Below are positions 48,273 to 57,917 of a DNA stretch of 64,000 nucleotides, in pieces (positions within the stretch are counted from its first letter, which is position 1; every line of letters starts with the position of its first letter). The stretch lies in assembly GCA_019652555.1 (NCBI GenBank), contig BPAJ01000001.1, forward strand, positions 733,523 through 797,522, written 5' to 3'. The DNA comes from Gammaproteobacteria bacterium (GTDB lineage: Bacteria; Pseudomonadota; Gammaproteobacteria; Magnimaribacterales; AG-339-G14). The notes below the pieces were generated by a model. The model was given only the letters and a program-made list of their open reading frames with translations. It was not told the origin of the DNA and searched no databases. The translations under genes were made by a program, and so were the position numbers.

Positions 48273-49478
48273 CTTTTTAAATATTTATAAAAGTTATAAA
48301 CAATTCCTCTTGAAGTAAATTTTGATTTCTTAATTTTACCCCATTGACTGGTTGAATTATCTATCTTTTTCAAAAGTTCAGAAGAGGTATTTTCTAAATT
48401 GTGATTGTTGTCGAAATACTTAAGTGTTTTGCTAGATATCTCTTTAAAATTCTCAAGATACTCTTTGATTCTTAATTCAAGAGAATCATCATTTGAAGAG
48501 TCTAAGGAAACATCTTTTATGTTTTCCCCAAGAGTCATGCCATCTCTTTCGAAAAGCCAGCGATAATTATAGACTTGACTTATTCTTTTATAAGAAATGT
48601 CTAATAGAATAGTTGGAATTCCAAGCTTTGCTCCTTCTAGCGCAGCCGTTCCCATTGCAAATAAAATTGAACAATTGTTTATCAAGTATTCATCTAGTTT
48701 GTTATTTTCAATTTCCCGTTCAACAGAAATTTCATATGAAACTTTTGACTTTAATGAATTCAAGTTTTTGAGATAAGGACCGTCACCAATTACCTTCAAG
48801 CTAAAACTTAAATTAGGTACTAGCCTCTCTAGATCGAGTATTAATTTTTCTAAAATAAAGTATTTGAAGTCTACAAGTCTACCAATCCAAAATAGCGTTA
48901 CTTTTTCTAAAGGCACTAATGAGTTTTCAAGTGATGATTTTTCTATTGCTATTGGTAAAAATTCAGGATTTTCTACCGAAATATCTAAAAAGTATGAGGT
49001 ATTTTTCAAAGTAGTTTGATCCATAAAAAAAAGAGAATTTTCTTTTAAAAGATATTTCACAAAATTTTTACTTTTTTTGTAATACGTATACAAAAAGACT
49101 TTTAAGAAAAACTTCTTAAAACCATCTCCTAAAAAATTAAGAAAATGTAAATCAGGAATAAAATTATTTGGATGACAGGTCCAAAAGATTACTCGTGAAT
49201 CTTCAGACTCTATATTTTTAAAAATAGACCACGGTGTCATGGATTGAAATATTATTGTGTTAGGACTAGATTCATCCTTACCTAATATTATATTTTCAGA
49301 CGGTTGATATTTAATAATTTTATCTTTCTCACTTAGAGAGCGGGCCATGTATCCATCTTCAAAATCTATCAAATAGGTTTTTTTAAAAAATTTTTCGGAT
49401 AGATTTTTTGAGATTCTTAAAAAAAGGATAGAAACTCCACCTACCTTTTTTTCTGGAAAACAAAAAATATAATTTCAT
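48269..49478 (-). CDS. glycosyltransferase (GT-B, family 4-like), one N-terminal frameshift
   Basis: About 403 residues. The N-terminus MKLYFLFSRKKVGGVSILFLRISKNLSE carries the GGVS loop typical of GT4, then a one-base shift near 49380 leads into the 367-residue open frame (LIDFEDGYMARS). The C-terminal half shows VTLFWIGRLVDFKYFILEKLILDLE and VIGDGPYLKNL, the donor domain. The ATG directly follows the stop of the FkbM gene (TAAATG). Donor specificity is unknown. Confidence 0.82.
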
Positions 49479-50330
49479 TTAATTCAAATCGAAACTTATT
49501 TCCTTGAAAAGATATTTAATATTATTTTTCCTAAAATCAAATCCTGGAGATTTGAAGAAAAAAAAGTTAGAAATTTCATAGTCCTTGTATTTTTCGATCC
49601 AATTTCCTTGATAAATTTGTTTGTATCCATAACTTTGCATAAGACTAAAAATCTTGTGTTTATCTTTTTCGTTTTTACTATTTATTTCTATCATCACAGA
49701 TTTAACTTTATTTGAGCTTAAAAAATTCTTTCCCGAATTAATGATTTCATATTCAGGACCATCAACATCTATTTTTACTAAGCAATTTTCTGTCAAAATC
49801 AATTTTTCTGAGCAATAGTCTAGAGTTTCGCAAAAAGTTTGTTGAGTATATTTTTTTTTGTCCCTCGCATTTGTAAAAATATATTCAGAATCGATTGACC
49901 CTGCCCCGGCGCCAGCAGCAAAATCATGAAAATTCATTTCATAAAATCCCTTTCTACTTCCCATAGCAATACAAAAAGCTTTTATGTTAGGTGTTGAATT
50001 AACGGAAATATTTTTCACTAAACTAGTGAAAGATGATGCATCGGGTTCAAAACTATAAATTCGAGAATTTTCTGATAATTTTGCAAAGTAAAGGCTATAA
50101 ATTCCAACGTTAGCTCCTATATCAACTAAATCCAATCCAGGATTATTTTTAAGCCAAGCTAAAGTGTCTTCTTCTTTTGAGTTAAAGGTCAAAGCTCTAT
50201 TAAATTCATGAGAATTGTTGATATGAATTTTGAAGCTAACATTATCAAATTTTATTTCCTTCAACTCGAAAAAAAGAGCAAAAAAAGACTTAGCAAGCCA
50301 AATCAGCCTATTATAAATTCTGTTGAACAT
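49479..50330 (-). CDS. FkbM-family SAM-dependent methyltransferase
   Basis: A methyltransferase of 283 residues that would O-methylate a sugar or other small acceptor. The SAM-binding motif LDLVDIGANVGIYSLYFAKL is near residue 75, followed by RIYSFEPDASSFTSL and the later LVKIDVDGPEYEIINSG (FkbM domain). FkbM enzymes in polysaccharide clusters usually methylate repeat-unit sugars. It overlaps the PhyH-like gene by 28 bp and touches the downstream glycosyltransferase. Confidence 0.92.
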   Translation of the reverse strand: MFNRIYNRLIWLAKSFFALFFELKEIKFDNVSFKIHINNSHEFNRALTFNSKEEDTLAWLKNNPGLDLVDIGANVGIYSLYFAKLSENSRIYSFEPDASSFTSLVKNISVNSTPNIKAFCIAMGSRKGFYEMNFHDFAAGAGAGSIDSEYIFTNARDKKKYTQQTFCETLDYCSEKLILTENCLVKIDVDGPEYEIINSGKNFLSSNKVKSVMIEINSKNEKDKHKIFSLMQSYGYKQIYQGNWIEKYKDYEISNFFFFKSPGFDFRKNNIKYLFKEISFDLN

Positions 50331-51086
50331 TTTTTCTTATTCAAATCTAAAAGGTAATCTCTAAAAATAAGTACCATTACCCTTCTTTCTCCTTTCATAA
50401 TCTTACTTGAAGAATGTAAAAATGACGTATCTATAGCAAATATAGAGAAGTCATCACAAAAGATTTTCTCTTCCGAATCTAAAATATCTTTGTCAATTTT
50501 ACTAGATTCAAAGTAGGTGGAATTTAACTTGGTTAACCACAGCCAAATAAAGCCCTTAAAAAAACTCATAAAGTGTTTACTTTTAGTTAGGATTTTAAAA
50601 GGCCCATTGTTTTCGTCCATGCGATGAAAAAATACATAAAACTTTAATATTCCGCCATAATCATCAATGTGATAGCCCATTCCAGGAAGGTCGTCTGTAT
50701 TTGAGAGAGAAATTTGATATTGAGAAGATTCTAGTCTAACAAATTTATGTTTAAAAAAATTTTTGCTAATATCCTGAGATAAATCTAAGAAAGATTTTGG
50801 TAGTTCATAATCTAAATGAAAGTTTAAAAATCTTAAAAAACTTTTTTCTATTTTAGGCTTTACCTTTCTCTCTATTTTTTGTTCAATTTTTTTTTAGATC
50901 ACTGTGACAAACATGACTAAATAACTCTGTACAGTCAGCAAAACCTTTTTTATCTAGTTGACTAATTATTTCATTAAACTTTTTTGGCTTTCTCAAAAAA
51001 TACTTAAGGAATTTTCTTTTTGTCACAGAAATCAGTGCATAAGGAAAACGATATATAGGCCTTAAAATTGCAAGATACTTACTCAT
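50303..51086 (-). CDS. PhyH-like Fe(II)/2-oxoglutarate dioxygenase, one frameshift
   Basis: About 261 residues. The C-terminal part holds the metal triad: HxD in MGYHIDDYGGILKFYVFFHRM and His in FAIDTSFLHSSSKIMKGERRVM, with the downstream Arg that binds 2-oxoglutarate. The N-terminal part MSKYLAILRPIYRFPYALIS is in another frame; an indel near 50885 (a run of T) separates them. It may hydroxylate a sugar or lipid part of the surface polymer. Its role is inferred only from family and place. Confidence 0.75.
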
Positions 51087-52273
51087 GATCTACTTGATAT
51101 TGTTTAGTTAAGAATCTGCTGACCATCATAAACGACATAAATAATAAGTTTGTAAGAAAATATATTTTTGAAAAGAGATTCACTGAAAATTCAAAGCCAA
51201 ACTTAAATAAAAAAAAAAATAACCACTATCAAACAACTCATAATAAATTCTCCAATAATAACTATTTTTAGTCTTAGCTCAATCAAATGAATTTTTAAAA
51301 AAGGATTTTCCGATTAATTTGGAAAGCCCTGAGGCCACAAAAATAAAAATAAATAAATTTAATTTTAAAAAAATTTCCATAAATGAACTCAAAAGCAAAA
51401 TAACTAAAAATATATCCAAGAACAGATAATCCAAAAAAGGGGAAAAATGTTCTTAAATGCATATATGAATGTTAATTTTCCCTGAAATTCTTTAGAAAGA
51501 AAGGAAAATAAAAACTAATTAGTAATTCATTCCCCAACCACCATGAGGTTACTTTACGTGTTTTTCGTTTGCAAAGTCAATTGAATACCTTCGAAATTGT
51601 AATGTTCTTTAAAAAATTTTTAAAATTAAAAAAAAAAATTTGATGTTTAAAGGGCATAGAAGTATTTTAGCTACAGTCTTTTTTATTAACTGTCAGGATT
51701 ATTTAAACCAGGAAAGGGAAATTGAATACTCAAAAATTAAATGGTTTAAAAAAAAAAATTTTTAGAACTGAAAATGTTACAAAAAGGAAAAAAAAAAATT
51801 AAAAAAAATTTTTGATTTTCCATAAAAAAATAAAAAAATTAAAATCAGAAAAATTGAGATTAATATTTTAAGAATATCCAAGGAATTTTTTTTAAAATGA
51901 ATTCTTAAGAATTGTATAAAAAGCTGAAAAACAATTAATAAAGAAAGAAGATTAGATAATCGACCTTAAATAATTAAAAGAAAAATATAAAGGGAAATTA
52001 TCTGAAGAAAAGAAATAAGAATATAATTCATTGAACCCCTTTTTTTTTTAGTTTCAAAAAAATAGATTGCCTTATAAGGGTGTTTCAGAGCCAAAACAGG
52101 CAATTGCTAACAATATTGTCAATAAAAACAAAAAATTTCCCCAGAAGACCGTTAGCTCCAAAATTTTCAGAATTACTTATTTAAAAGGCATTTACTAAAA
52201 ATAAAAGAAGGATGTTAATGAAAGAAAAAAATATGCTCTTGTTTTTCTTAATGAATATCAAAAAAGAATTCAT
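51079..52273 (-). pseudogene. probable Wzx-type polysaccharide flippase, heavily degraded
   Basis: No long frame is open, but the minus strand encodes a string of hydrophobic segments in changing frames. The N-terminus near 52273 reads NSFLIFIKKNKSIF, then FGANGLLGKFFVFIDNIVSNCLFWL. The C-terminus reads IVIIGEFIMSCLIVVIFF, then FEFSVNLFSKIYFLTNLLFMSFMMVSRFLTKQYQ. Length (about 398 residues), membrane character and place in a sugar cluster suggest an oligosaccharide flippase. The 51600-52050 part is full of A/T homopolymers and nearly unreadable. Sequence error is as likely as real decay. Confidence 0.5.
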
Positions 52274-52316
52274 CTTTTAGAATGAGAAAACTTATGATGC
52301 ATATTAATTGCCGTAT

Positions 52317-53306
52317 TTAAATTAAGAAGTTTTTAAGGTCCTTTTCAATTTGTAAGATGTCTTTTTTAAGTTCTGGATGATTTTCCCACACAGAAACATT
52401 TTTTTGTTTCGAAATATTAAATTTTGAAGATTCAATAAAATTCAAATTTTCAAAATTTAAAAACTTATAATACGTTTTCTAAAATTAACATGGTCATTTA
52501 TAAATTCTTCAAAATTTATTATTAAATTATTTTCAGTATTGCCTTTAAATATTGAAGATGCATTATTTTTTATATCTTTCTATAAAGAGAGTTACGTCTT
52601 CATGTCCTAAAAACTATCTTCCAGGGAATTACTTATTTTTGCTGAAGTATAAATATCTCTTGGATCTCTTAATACAGTAATATTTTTACATTTTTATCCA
52701 AGAAAAAAGTCCATTTAAATTATATGGCTCACTTAAGATTGTTAAATGCAAAAGTATGTGAATTAGAATCTAGATTTTCAATAGAGCTGTAAGATAAGAT
52801 TGAAATTTTTGGTTTAAATTTTCTCTTCTAAAATATAAATCTTTTTTTTGTCAGAGTGCCTAAATTAATTTTTAGTAATAATTTTTCTATAAAAGTTCTT
52901 AAGTTTGATTGTATAAATCTTTGGTAAGGCCATTGAGCTTTATAACTATCTTTAACTAAACTCATTAAAAATTATTAGTTTCGCTAAGAAATTTTTCATT
53001 AAAAGCTTATTGTATCTTTGGCTGATGAATAAAAATTCCCCTTAAATCAAGAATAGAAGGATTCACTCCCATTTTATAAGCTAAAGAAGGATTTTTTAAA
53101 TCCTATGTCTACTCTTCCCTGGAAGCTTCATTTTGAAGTAAATCCATAAAATCAAATAACCCATCATGTAGTCTAAAAAGTCAAATTCAAAAGACTTATC
53201 TGAGTCCAAACTCCATCAAAGCATCCTATAAAATCTGTTACAGCACTTTTTCCAGAAAGGCCTAATCCAGTAACATTTATTACCTGAATGTATTCTTATC
53301 TTCCAT
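52317..53306 (-). pseudogene. sulfotransferase-like P-loop protein, heavily frameshifted
   Basis: About 330 residues spread over several frames. The N-terminus INVTGLGLSGKSAVTDFIGCFDGVW has a P-loop (GxxxSGKS) that could bind PAPS. The middle NITVLRDPRDIYTSAKISNSLED is the 3'-phosphate-binding RDPRDxY motif of sulfotransferases. The C-terminus ends NVSVWENHPELKKDILQIEKDLKNFLI. At least six indels interrupt it. If functional it would sulfate the polysaccharide or a lipid. I cannot tell whether the damage is biological. Confidence 0.6.
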
Positions 53307-53318
53307 AAGTTAAATTAA

Positions 53319-54411
53319 TTAATAACTATTACAAACAGTGATAACTTTTTTAACATCTTTATCTGTCAAATGGGGTCCACAGGGTATGCTTATCACAGAT
53401 TTATGAATTTCTTCTGAGATTTTAAAGTTTTTATGATTGAGCTCTTTAAAAGCTTTTTGCTTGTGAGGAGGTATTGGATAATGTATCAAATATTCAATTT
53501 TATTTCGTTCCAAAAACTTAATAAAATTTTTTCTTTGTTTTACTTTCACAACATATAAGTGCCAAACATGCTTTGATCTAACAGAAGGCATGATAGGTTT
53601 GATTAATTTTGAATTATTTATATTTTTTTCATACTCAAGAGCTATGTTTCTTCTCTTTTGATTTTCTTTATTTAAATATTTAAGCTTTACTTGTAAAAAA
53701 CCTGCTTGAATTGGATCTAATCGAGAGTTGAAGCCTTTATAGTTATTTTGATATTTTTTTAAAGAGCCGTAATTTCTGAGATGACTGGTAACTTCATATA
53801 GATTGTAGTCATTTGTTGTTATCGCTCCTGCATCTCCTAAGCTCCTAAATTTTTTCCAGGATAAAAACTGAAAGCTCCAGCATTTCCCCAATTTCCCGAA
53901 AAATATTATTTTCGGAAGCTCCTTGAGCTTGAGCACAATCCTCTAAAATTAAAAGGTCGTTATCTTTTGCTATTTCATTTATTTGTTTCATTTCAGCTAA
54001 TTGGCCATATAAATGGACTGGTAAAATAGCTTTTGTTTTTCTTGAAATAGCTTTTTTTAGATTATCAGGCATAGATTATAACTTTTGGGATCTGGCTCAA
54101 CTAATCTAGGTTTTAAACCTGCATGACTTATAGACAATATAGATGCAATGTAAGTATTAGACGGAACAATAACTTCATCGCCTTTTTTAAAATTCCAAGC
54201 TCTATCCAACCTTTAAGGCATAGTATTAAGGCATCTAAACCGGATGCAACTCCAAGGCAAAACTTCGATCCATTAAATTTAGCGAAGCTTTTTCAAAGCT
54301 TTCTACTTCTTTTCCAAGAATGTATTGTCCACTACCAATTATTTGCAAAGCTTTTTTTCTAATTCTTGCTTATAAGTTGAGTTTATTTTTTAAATCTAGA
54401 AACTTAACCAT
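53319..54411 (-). CDS. DegT-family 3-ketosugar aminotransferase (FdtB/QdtB-like), frameshifted
   Basis: About 364 residues. The N-terminus [19 protein letters not shown] leads to [21 protein letters not shown] and [24 protein letters not shown]. The middle [37 protein letters not shown] is typical of FdtB/QdtB. The Lys region is damaged by indels near 53860, then [25 protein letters not shown] resumes and is open to the end. With the fused isomerase/acetyltransferase upstream it fits synthesis of a dTDP-3-acetamido-3,6-dideoxyhexose. No rmlA or rmlB is seen here. Confidence 0.82.
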
Positions 54412-55295
54412 AGATAAATTACTTTATTTTTTGCTGGATTTCCAAATACAAGAGAATTTTTTGGGACGTCCTTAGTTACAACTGAACCTGCGCCTATAGT
54501 AACGTTCTCTCCTATTTTAATTCCAGGAAGAATGGTTGAATTTGCTCCTATAGAAACGTTGTCTTCAAAAATGTTTTTAAAATTCTTTAGGTGGTTTTTT
54601 AGATTTTGGAAACTTGTCATTTGTAAAAGTAACATTTGGACCTATAAAAACATTATTTCCTATGGTAATACTCATCCCAAATTTGAACGCCATTTTTAAT
54701 CGTAACGTTATCTCCAATACTTACATCATTTTCAATGAAACAATGACTGCAAATATTACAATTTTCCCCAATTTTTGCTCCTTCAAGAATGACAACATAT
54801 TGCCAAACTGAAGTTCCTTTACCGATATTTTTTGAAAGAATTTCTGAATTTTTATTTTCATTAGAATATTTTAAAAACTCCTCGTAATTTCTTATGTAGT
54901 CTTTTTCGTCATAATAACTATTCGCTAAAACCAGCAAGATGCAATCATCAGAAAAATTTTTCATAATGTGCCACTCTTTACCAATAAGAATTCCATCAGA
55001 ATTTTTTTCAAGCTTGATAGTTTCAGATTCTTTCTTCAATTCAAGATAAACTTCACAAGAACCTTGAAGGCAGATCAAAAATTGTTGGGTTTCTTTATGA
55101 GCGTGAAAGCCTCTTTCAAAACCTTTAGGAACTCCTGTTATATAAAATATTCTTTTTATATCAAATGGTAAATCTTTGAACTCTATAACTGACAGATTTC
55201 CAGAATTTCCTTCAAAAGAAGGAATGTCTGACTTTTGAAAAAGATTTGGCCCATGTGGAAGATTATTTTAGTGGATTGAGTATGTCGATATTCAT
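54396..55295 (-). CDS. bifunctional sugar 3,4-ketoisomerase / N-acetyltransferase (FdtD-like), frameshifted
   Basis: About 300 residues. The N-terminal cupin ([47 protein letters not shown]) matches FdtA/QdtA ketoisomerases, with the HAHK motif. The C-terminal left-handed beta-helix ([39 protein letters not shown] ... [31 protein letters not shown]) is an N-acetyltransferase of hexapeptide repeats. Fused ketoisomerase/acetyltransferases are known (FdtD of Shewanella). Breaks lie near 55265, 54660 and 54620. The ATG at 55295 is only 10 nt after the tRNA-Leu CCA, so it is the first gene of the cluster operon. Confidence 0.85.
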
Positions 55296-55305
55296 CAAAG
55301 TTTTT

Positions 55306-55392
55306 TGGTACCCAGGGCCGGACTTGAACCGGCACGAAGTCGCCTTCGAGGGATTTTAAGTCCCTTGTGTCTACCAATTCCACCACCTGGGC
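55306..55392 (-). tRNA. tRNA-Leu (TAA)
   Basis: A class II tRNA of 87 nt with encoded CCA. Acceptor GCCCAGG pairs with CCTGGGT, the anticodon stem GGGA/TCCC encloses CTTAAAA (anticodon TAA), a long variable arm CTCGAAGGCGACTTCG follows, then T arm GCCGG-TTCAAGT-CCGGC. It matches leuZ in the E. coli pgsA-glyW-cysT-leuZ order, with glyW missing here. Its 3' end faces the polysaccharide cluster. Confidence 0.96.
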
Positions 55393-55401
55393 TAAAACAT
55401 T

Positions 55402-55407
55402 ATTATA
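55402..55407 (-). promoter_or_regulatory. -10 box (TATAAT) upstream of tRNA-Leu
   Basis: TATAAT on the minus strand, nine bases before the tRNA-Leu 5' end, in the 84-bp gap between the two tRNAs. No clear TTGACA is at -35 distance. If active, it would also drive the polysaccharide genes, since no space for another promoter exists before 55295. Confidence 0.45.
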
Positions 55408-55476
55408 CCCTGAAGATATCTGTTAGTGCTGTGAAGTTTAAAGACAGATTTTAATTATATCTCTTGAAAAAAAATA

Positions 55477-55550
55477 TGGAGGCTGAGGTCGGAATCGAAC
55501 CGGCGTAGACGGATTTGCAATCCGCTGCATGACCACTCTGCCACTCAGCC
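55477..55550 (-). tRNA. tRNA-Cys (GCA)
   Basis: 74 nt with encoded CCA. Acceptor GGCTGAG pairs with CTCAGCC, the anticodon loop TTGCAAA gives GCA, and the T arm is GCCGG-TTCGATT-CCGAC. It lies between pgsA and tRNA-Leu, as cysT does in E. coli. Confidence 0.96.
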
Positions 55551-55575
55551 GAGGAATGTATTGTATATATTTGAT

Positions 55576-56103
55576 TCAAACAATCCATTTTTTTAGATAA
55601 CTATAAAATGAATACCAAGATAATAATGTACTTAGAAAAATCAAAGCCAAGCTCAAATTATAGATATAAATGGGATTTAATGAAGAAATTAACAAGAATC
55701 CTAAGCCAGTCATTTGAAAAGAAGTTTTCAGTTTTCCAGAAAAATCAGAACTTATTTCTGATATTTCCTTTGATTTAGTAACTAAAAAAAGTCTTACGTA
55801 ACTTACTGATATCTCTCTGGAGATTATCAATATTGAACATATTAGTAAGAAATAACTATCGAATTTAAATGAAAGCCAAATTAGCAGAATTGAAACAAAT
55901 AACTTATCAGCAAGTAAATCTAGCAAACCACCTAGATCTGATTCCAAATTATTTTTTCTTGCTAAATATCCATCCAAAAAATCAGTCAAAGAAGCAAAAA
56001 TAAAGATGAAACATGAAGTTAAAAAATAATTTATTTCAAACAATAAAATAATCGGAATGATAAGGATTACTCTTGATACAGATAAAAGATTTGGAAAATT
56101 CAT
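55576..56103 (-). CDS. pgsA: CDP-diacylglycerol-glycerol-3-phosphate 3-phosphatidyltransferase
   Basis: Makes phosphatidylglycerophosphate at the inner membrane. 175 residues. The CDP-alcohol phosphotransferase motif is visible as ASLTDFLDGYLARKNNLESDLGGLLDLLADK (D-G-x2-A-R-x8-G-x3-D-x3-D). Five or six hydrophobic helices follow. It overlaps uvrC by 4 bp (ATGA), the standard gammaproteobacterial pair. Confidence 0.96.
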   Translation of the reverse strand: MNFPNLLSVSRVILIIPIILLFEINYFLTSCFIFIFASLTDFLDGYLARKNNLESDLGGLLDLLADKLFVSILLIWLSFKFDSYFLLICSILIISREISVSYVRLFLVTKSKEISEISSDFSGKLKTSFQMTGLGFLLISSLNPIYIYNLSLALIFLSTLLSWYSFYSYLKKWIV

Positions 56104-57917
56104 TGATTCTTTATAAACCTAAAAATTTGATTCGCCTTATTAACGCCAATGCCAGGAACAGCTTTCAAATCGTCCTTTGAAGCCTCCATTACTTTATCAG
56201 CTCCGCCAAAATATCTGATTAAATTTAATTTTAATTTAGGGCCCAAGCCACTTATATCATCAAGATTCGATTTTAAAAGATTTTTTGACCTTCTTTTACG
56301 GTGATGATTTATTGCAAATCTATGTGATTCGTTTCGCAGCAATTGAAGTAGCTTTTTCGTCTTACTAAAGTTTTTTAATTCAAAATTTTTTTTATCCGTA
56401 TGCAAAATATCATATTTCTCTTTCCTATTTGGTCCTTTTGAAACCGATATGAAGGTTATGCTATTTTTGGTATCTATATCTAGATTTTTCTTCACTGTGT
56501 TCAATTGCCCTTTACCCCCGTCAATTAAAATTACTTCCGGTAAAGCTAAATTATTTTTTTGTAAATTTTTGCATCTCCTTTTTATAGCTTCAGATAAAGC
56601 TAAATAGTCATCGTTAGAATCTTTTCTAATATTCATAATTCGATAATTTTTTTTGTCTGGGCCAGATTTATTCATTACCACACAGGATGCAGATACTTCT
56701 TTGCCAGATGTATGACTTATATCAAATGCCTCAATTTTGTTGATTTCATTCAAGTTCAAGAATTTTTTTAAATCTTCCAAAGCATCAGGCATCCAGGAGT
56801 AATTGTTATTTCTCCTAAGGGCATCTTTAGCTTGAGAAATACATATTTCAATGAGATTTTCATTTTTAGAGGAAGGTTTTAAGATATTAACTCTTGGCAA
56901 TCTTAAGTTATTAAGAAAACTTTTCGTATCTTGGGAAATATTTTCCTTAAATAACAAATTTATTTCTTTTCTTTTTTTATCATTAACCACATAACTTTCT
57001 AAGAACGCAGACAAAAGTTCTTCTTCAGAAGTATCGTCATTTGAAACTGGGTAAAAGTTTTGAGAACTATTTATCCATCCAGCTTCGACTTTTAAAACAC
57101 TCAAACAGGTACTGAATTTATTTTTTCTCACAGCAAGGACGTCTAACTCTTTAAAGCCCGTTAAGACATTTTGTTTTTTTTGAGTATCCCTTATAGATTG
57201 AATTTTATCTCTGTAAATAATGGCTCTCTCATAATCTTTTTTCTCTGAATAAAGATCCATTTTTTTACTTAGATTTTTGACAACTCTCTTTGAATCACCC
57301 GAGAGAAAATTGATTGCATTTTTAACATCTAGAGTATATTCATTTTTAGAAATATACCCTACGCAAGGAGCTGAGCATCTTTTCATTTGATACTCAATAC
57401 AAGGTCTTGATCTATTTCTGAAGTTAATGTCTTTGCAGTTTCTTAATTTAAAAAGTGATCTTGTCAGGTTAACATTGAGGCGCATTGCCCCAACATTAGC
57501 AAAAGGACCAAAAGAAGTGTTTTTAGTATTTTTCTGACGAGAAACATAAATAGCAGGAAAATCTTGTTGAGTGGTTAAATGTATTGCTGGATAAGATTTG
57601 TCATCTCTAAACTGAATATTGAAAGGAGGTCTAATTTTTGAAATTAAGCCTTGTTCCAAGATCAAAGCATCAGACTCGGTCTTGGTGATTATTGTTTCTA
57701 CATATTTAATATTTGATTTGAGTTTTGAAATTCTCTTGCCCTCTCCTTTTCTGACCTTTAAATAACTTTTTACTCTTTTTTTTAGATTTTTTGCTTTCCC
57801 AATATATAAGATTTCATTCTGAGAATTAAAAAACTTATAAACTCCAGAAGATTCAGAAATTTCAGAGTCTTGGTTAAAAACTAGTTTGTTATTTTTGAAA
57901 TGTGCTTGCTTTGCCAT
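56100..57917 (-). CDS. uvrC: excinuclease ABC subunit C
   Basis: The dual-incision nuclease of nucleotide excision repair. 605 residues. An N-terminal GIY-YIG domain (SGVYKFFNSQNEILYIGKAKNLKKRVKSYL) is followed by the Cys cluster CKDINFRNRSRPCIEYQMKRCSAPCVGYI, a UvrB-binding UVR motif (KKDYERAIIYRDKIQSI), the RNase-H-like second nuclease (IEAFDISHTSGKEVSASCVV; LIDGGKGQLNTV) and a C-terminal HhH pair (LDDISGLGPKLKLNLIRYFGG). The start overlaps the ggt end by 29 bp. Confidence 0.97.
   Translation of the reverse strand: MAKQAHFKNNKLVFNQDSEISESSGVYKFFNSQNEILYIGKAKNLKKRVKSYLKVRKGEGKRISKLKSNIKYVETIITKTESDALILEQGLISKIRPPFNIQFRDDKSYPAIHLTTQQDFPAIYVSRQKNTKNTSFGPFANVGAMRLNVNLTRSLFKLRNCKDINFRNRSRPCIEYQMKRCSAPCVGYISKNEYTLDVKNAINFLSGDSKRVVKNLSKKMDLYSEKKDYERAIIYRDKIQSIRDTQKKQNVLTGFKELDVLAVRKNKFSTCLSVLKVEAGWINSSQNFYPVSNDDTSEEELLSAFLESYVVNDKKRKEINLLFKENISQDTKSFLNNLRLPRVNILKPSSKNENLIEICISQAKDALRRNNNYSWMPDALEDLKKFLNLNEINKIEAFDISHTSGKEVSASCVVMNKSGPDKKNYRIMNIRKDSNDDYLALSEAIKRRCKNLQKNNLALPEVILIDGGKGQLNTVKKNLDIDTKNSITFISVSKGPNRKEKYDILHTDKKNFELKNFSKTKKLLQLLRNESHRFAINHHRKRRSKNLLKSNLDDISGLGPKLKLNLIRYFGGADKVMEASKDDLKAVPGIGVNKANQIFRFIKNQ

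Noticed and set aside
51590..52060. Possible regulatory or phase-variable homopolymer tracts
   Set aside because: The A/T runs occur inside a coding block with many indels and are better explained by poor consensus quality in this stretch.
55296..55392. attR-like repeat of the tRNA-Leu 3' end at the far side of the polysaccharide cluster
   Set aside because: I looked for a second copy of the T-arm/acceptor sequence near 35-36 kb and saw none, so a tRNA-targeted island is not demonstrated.
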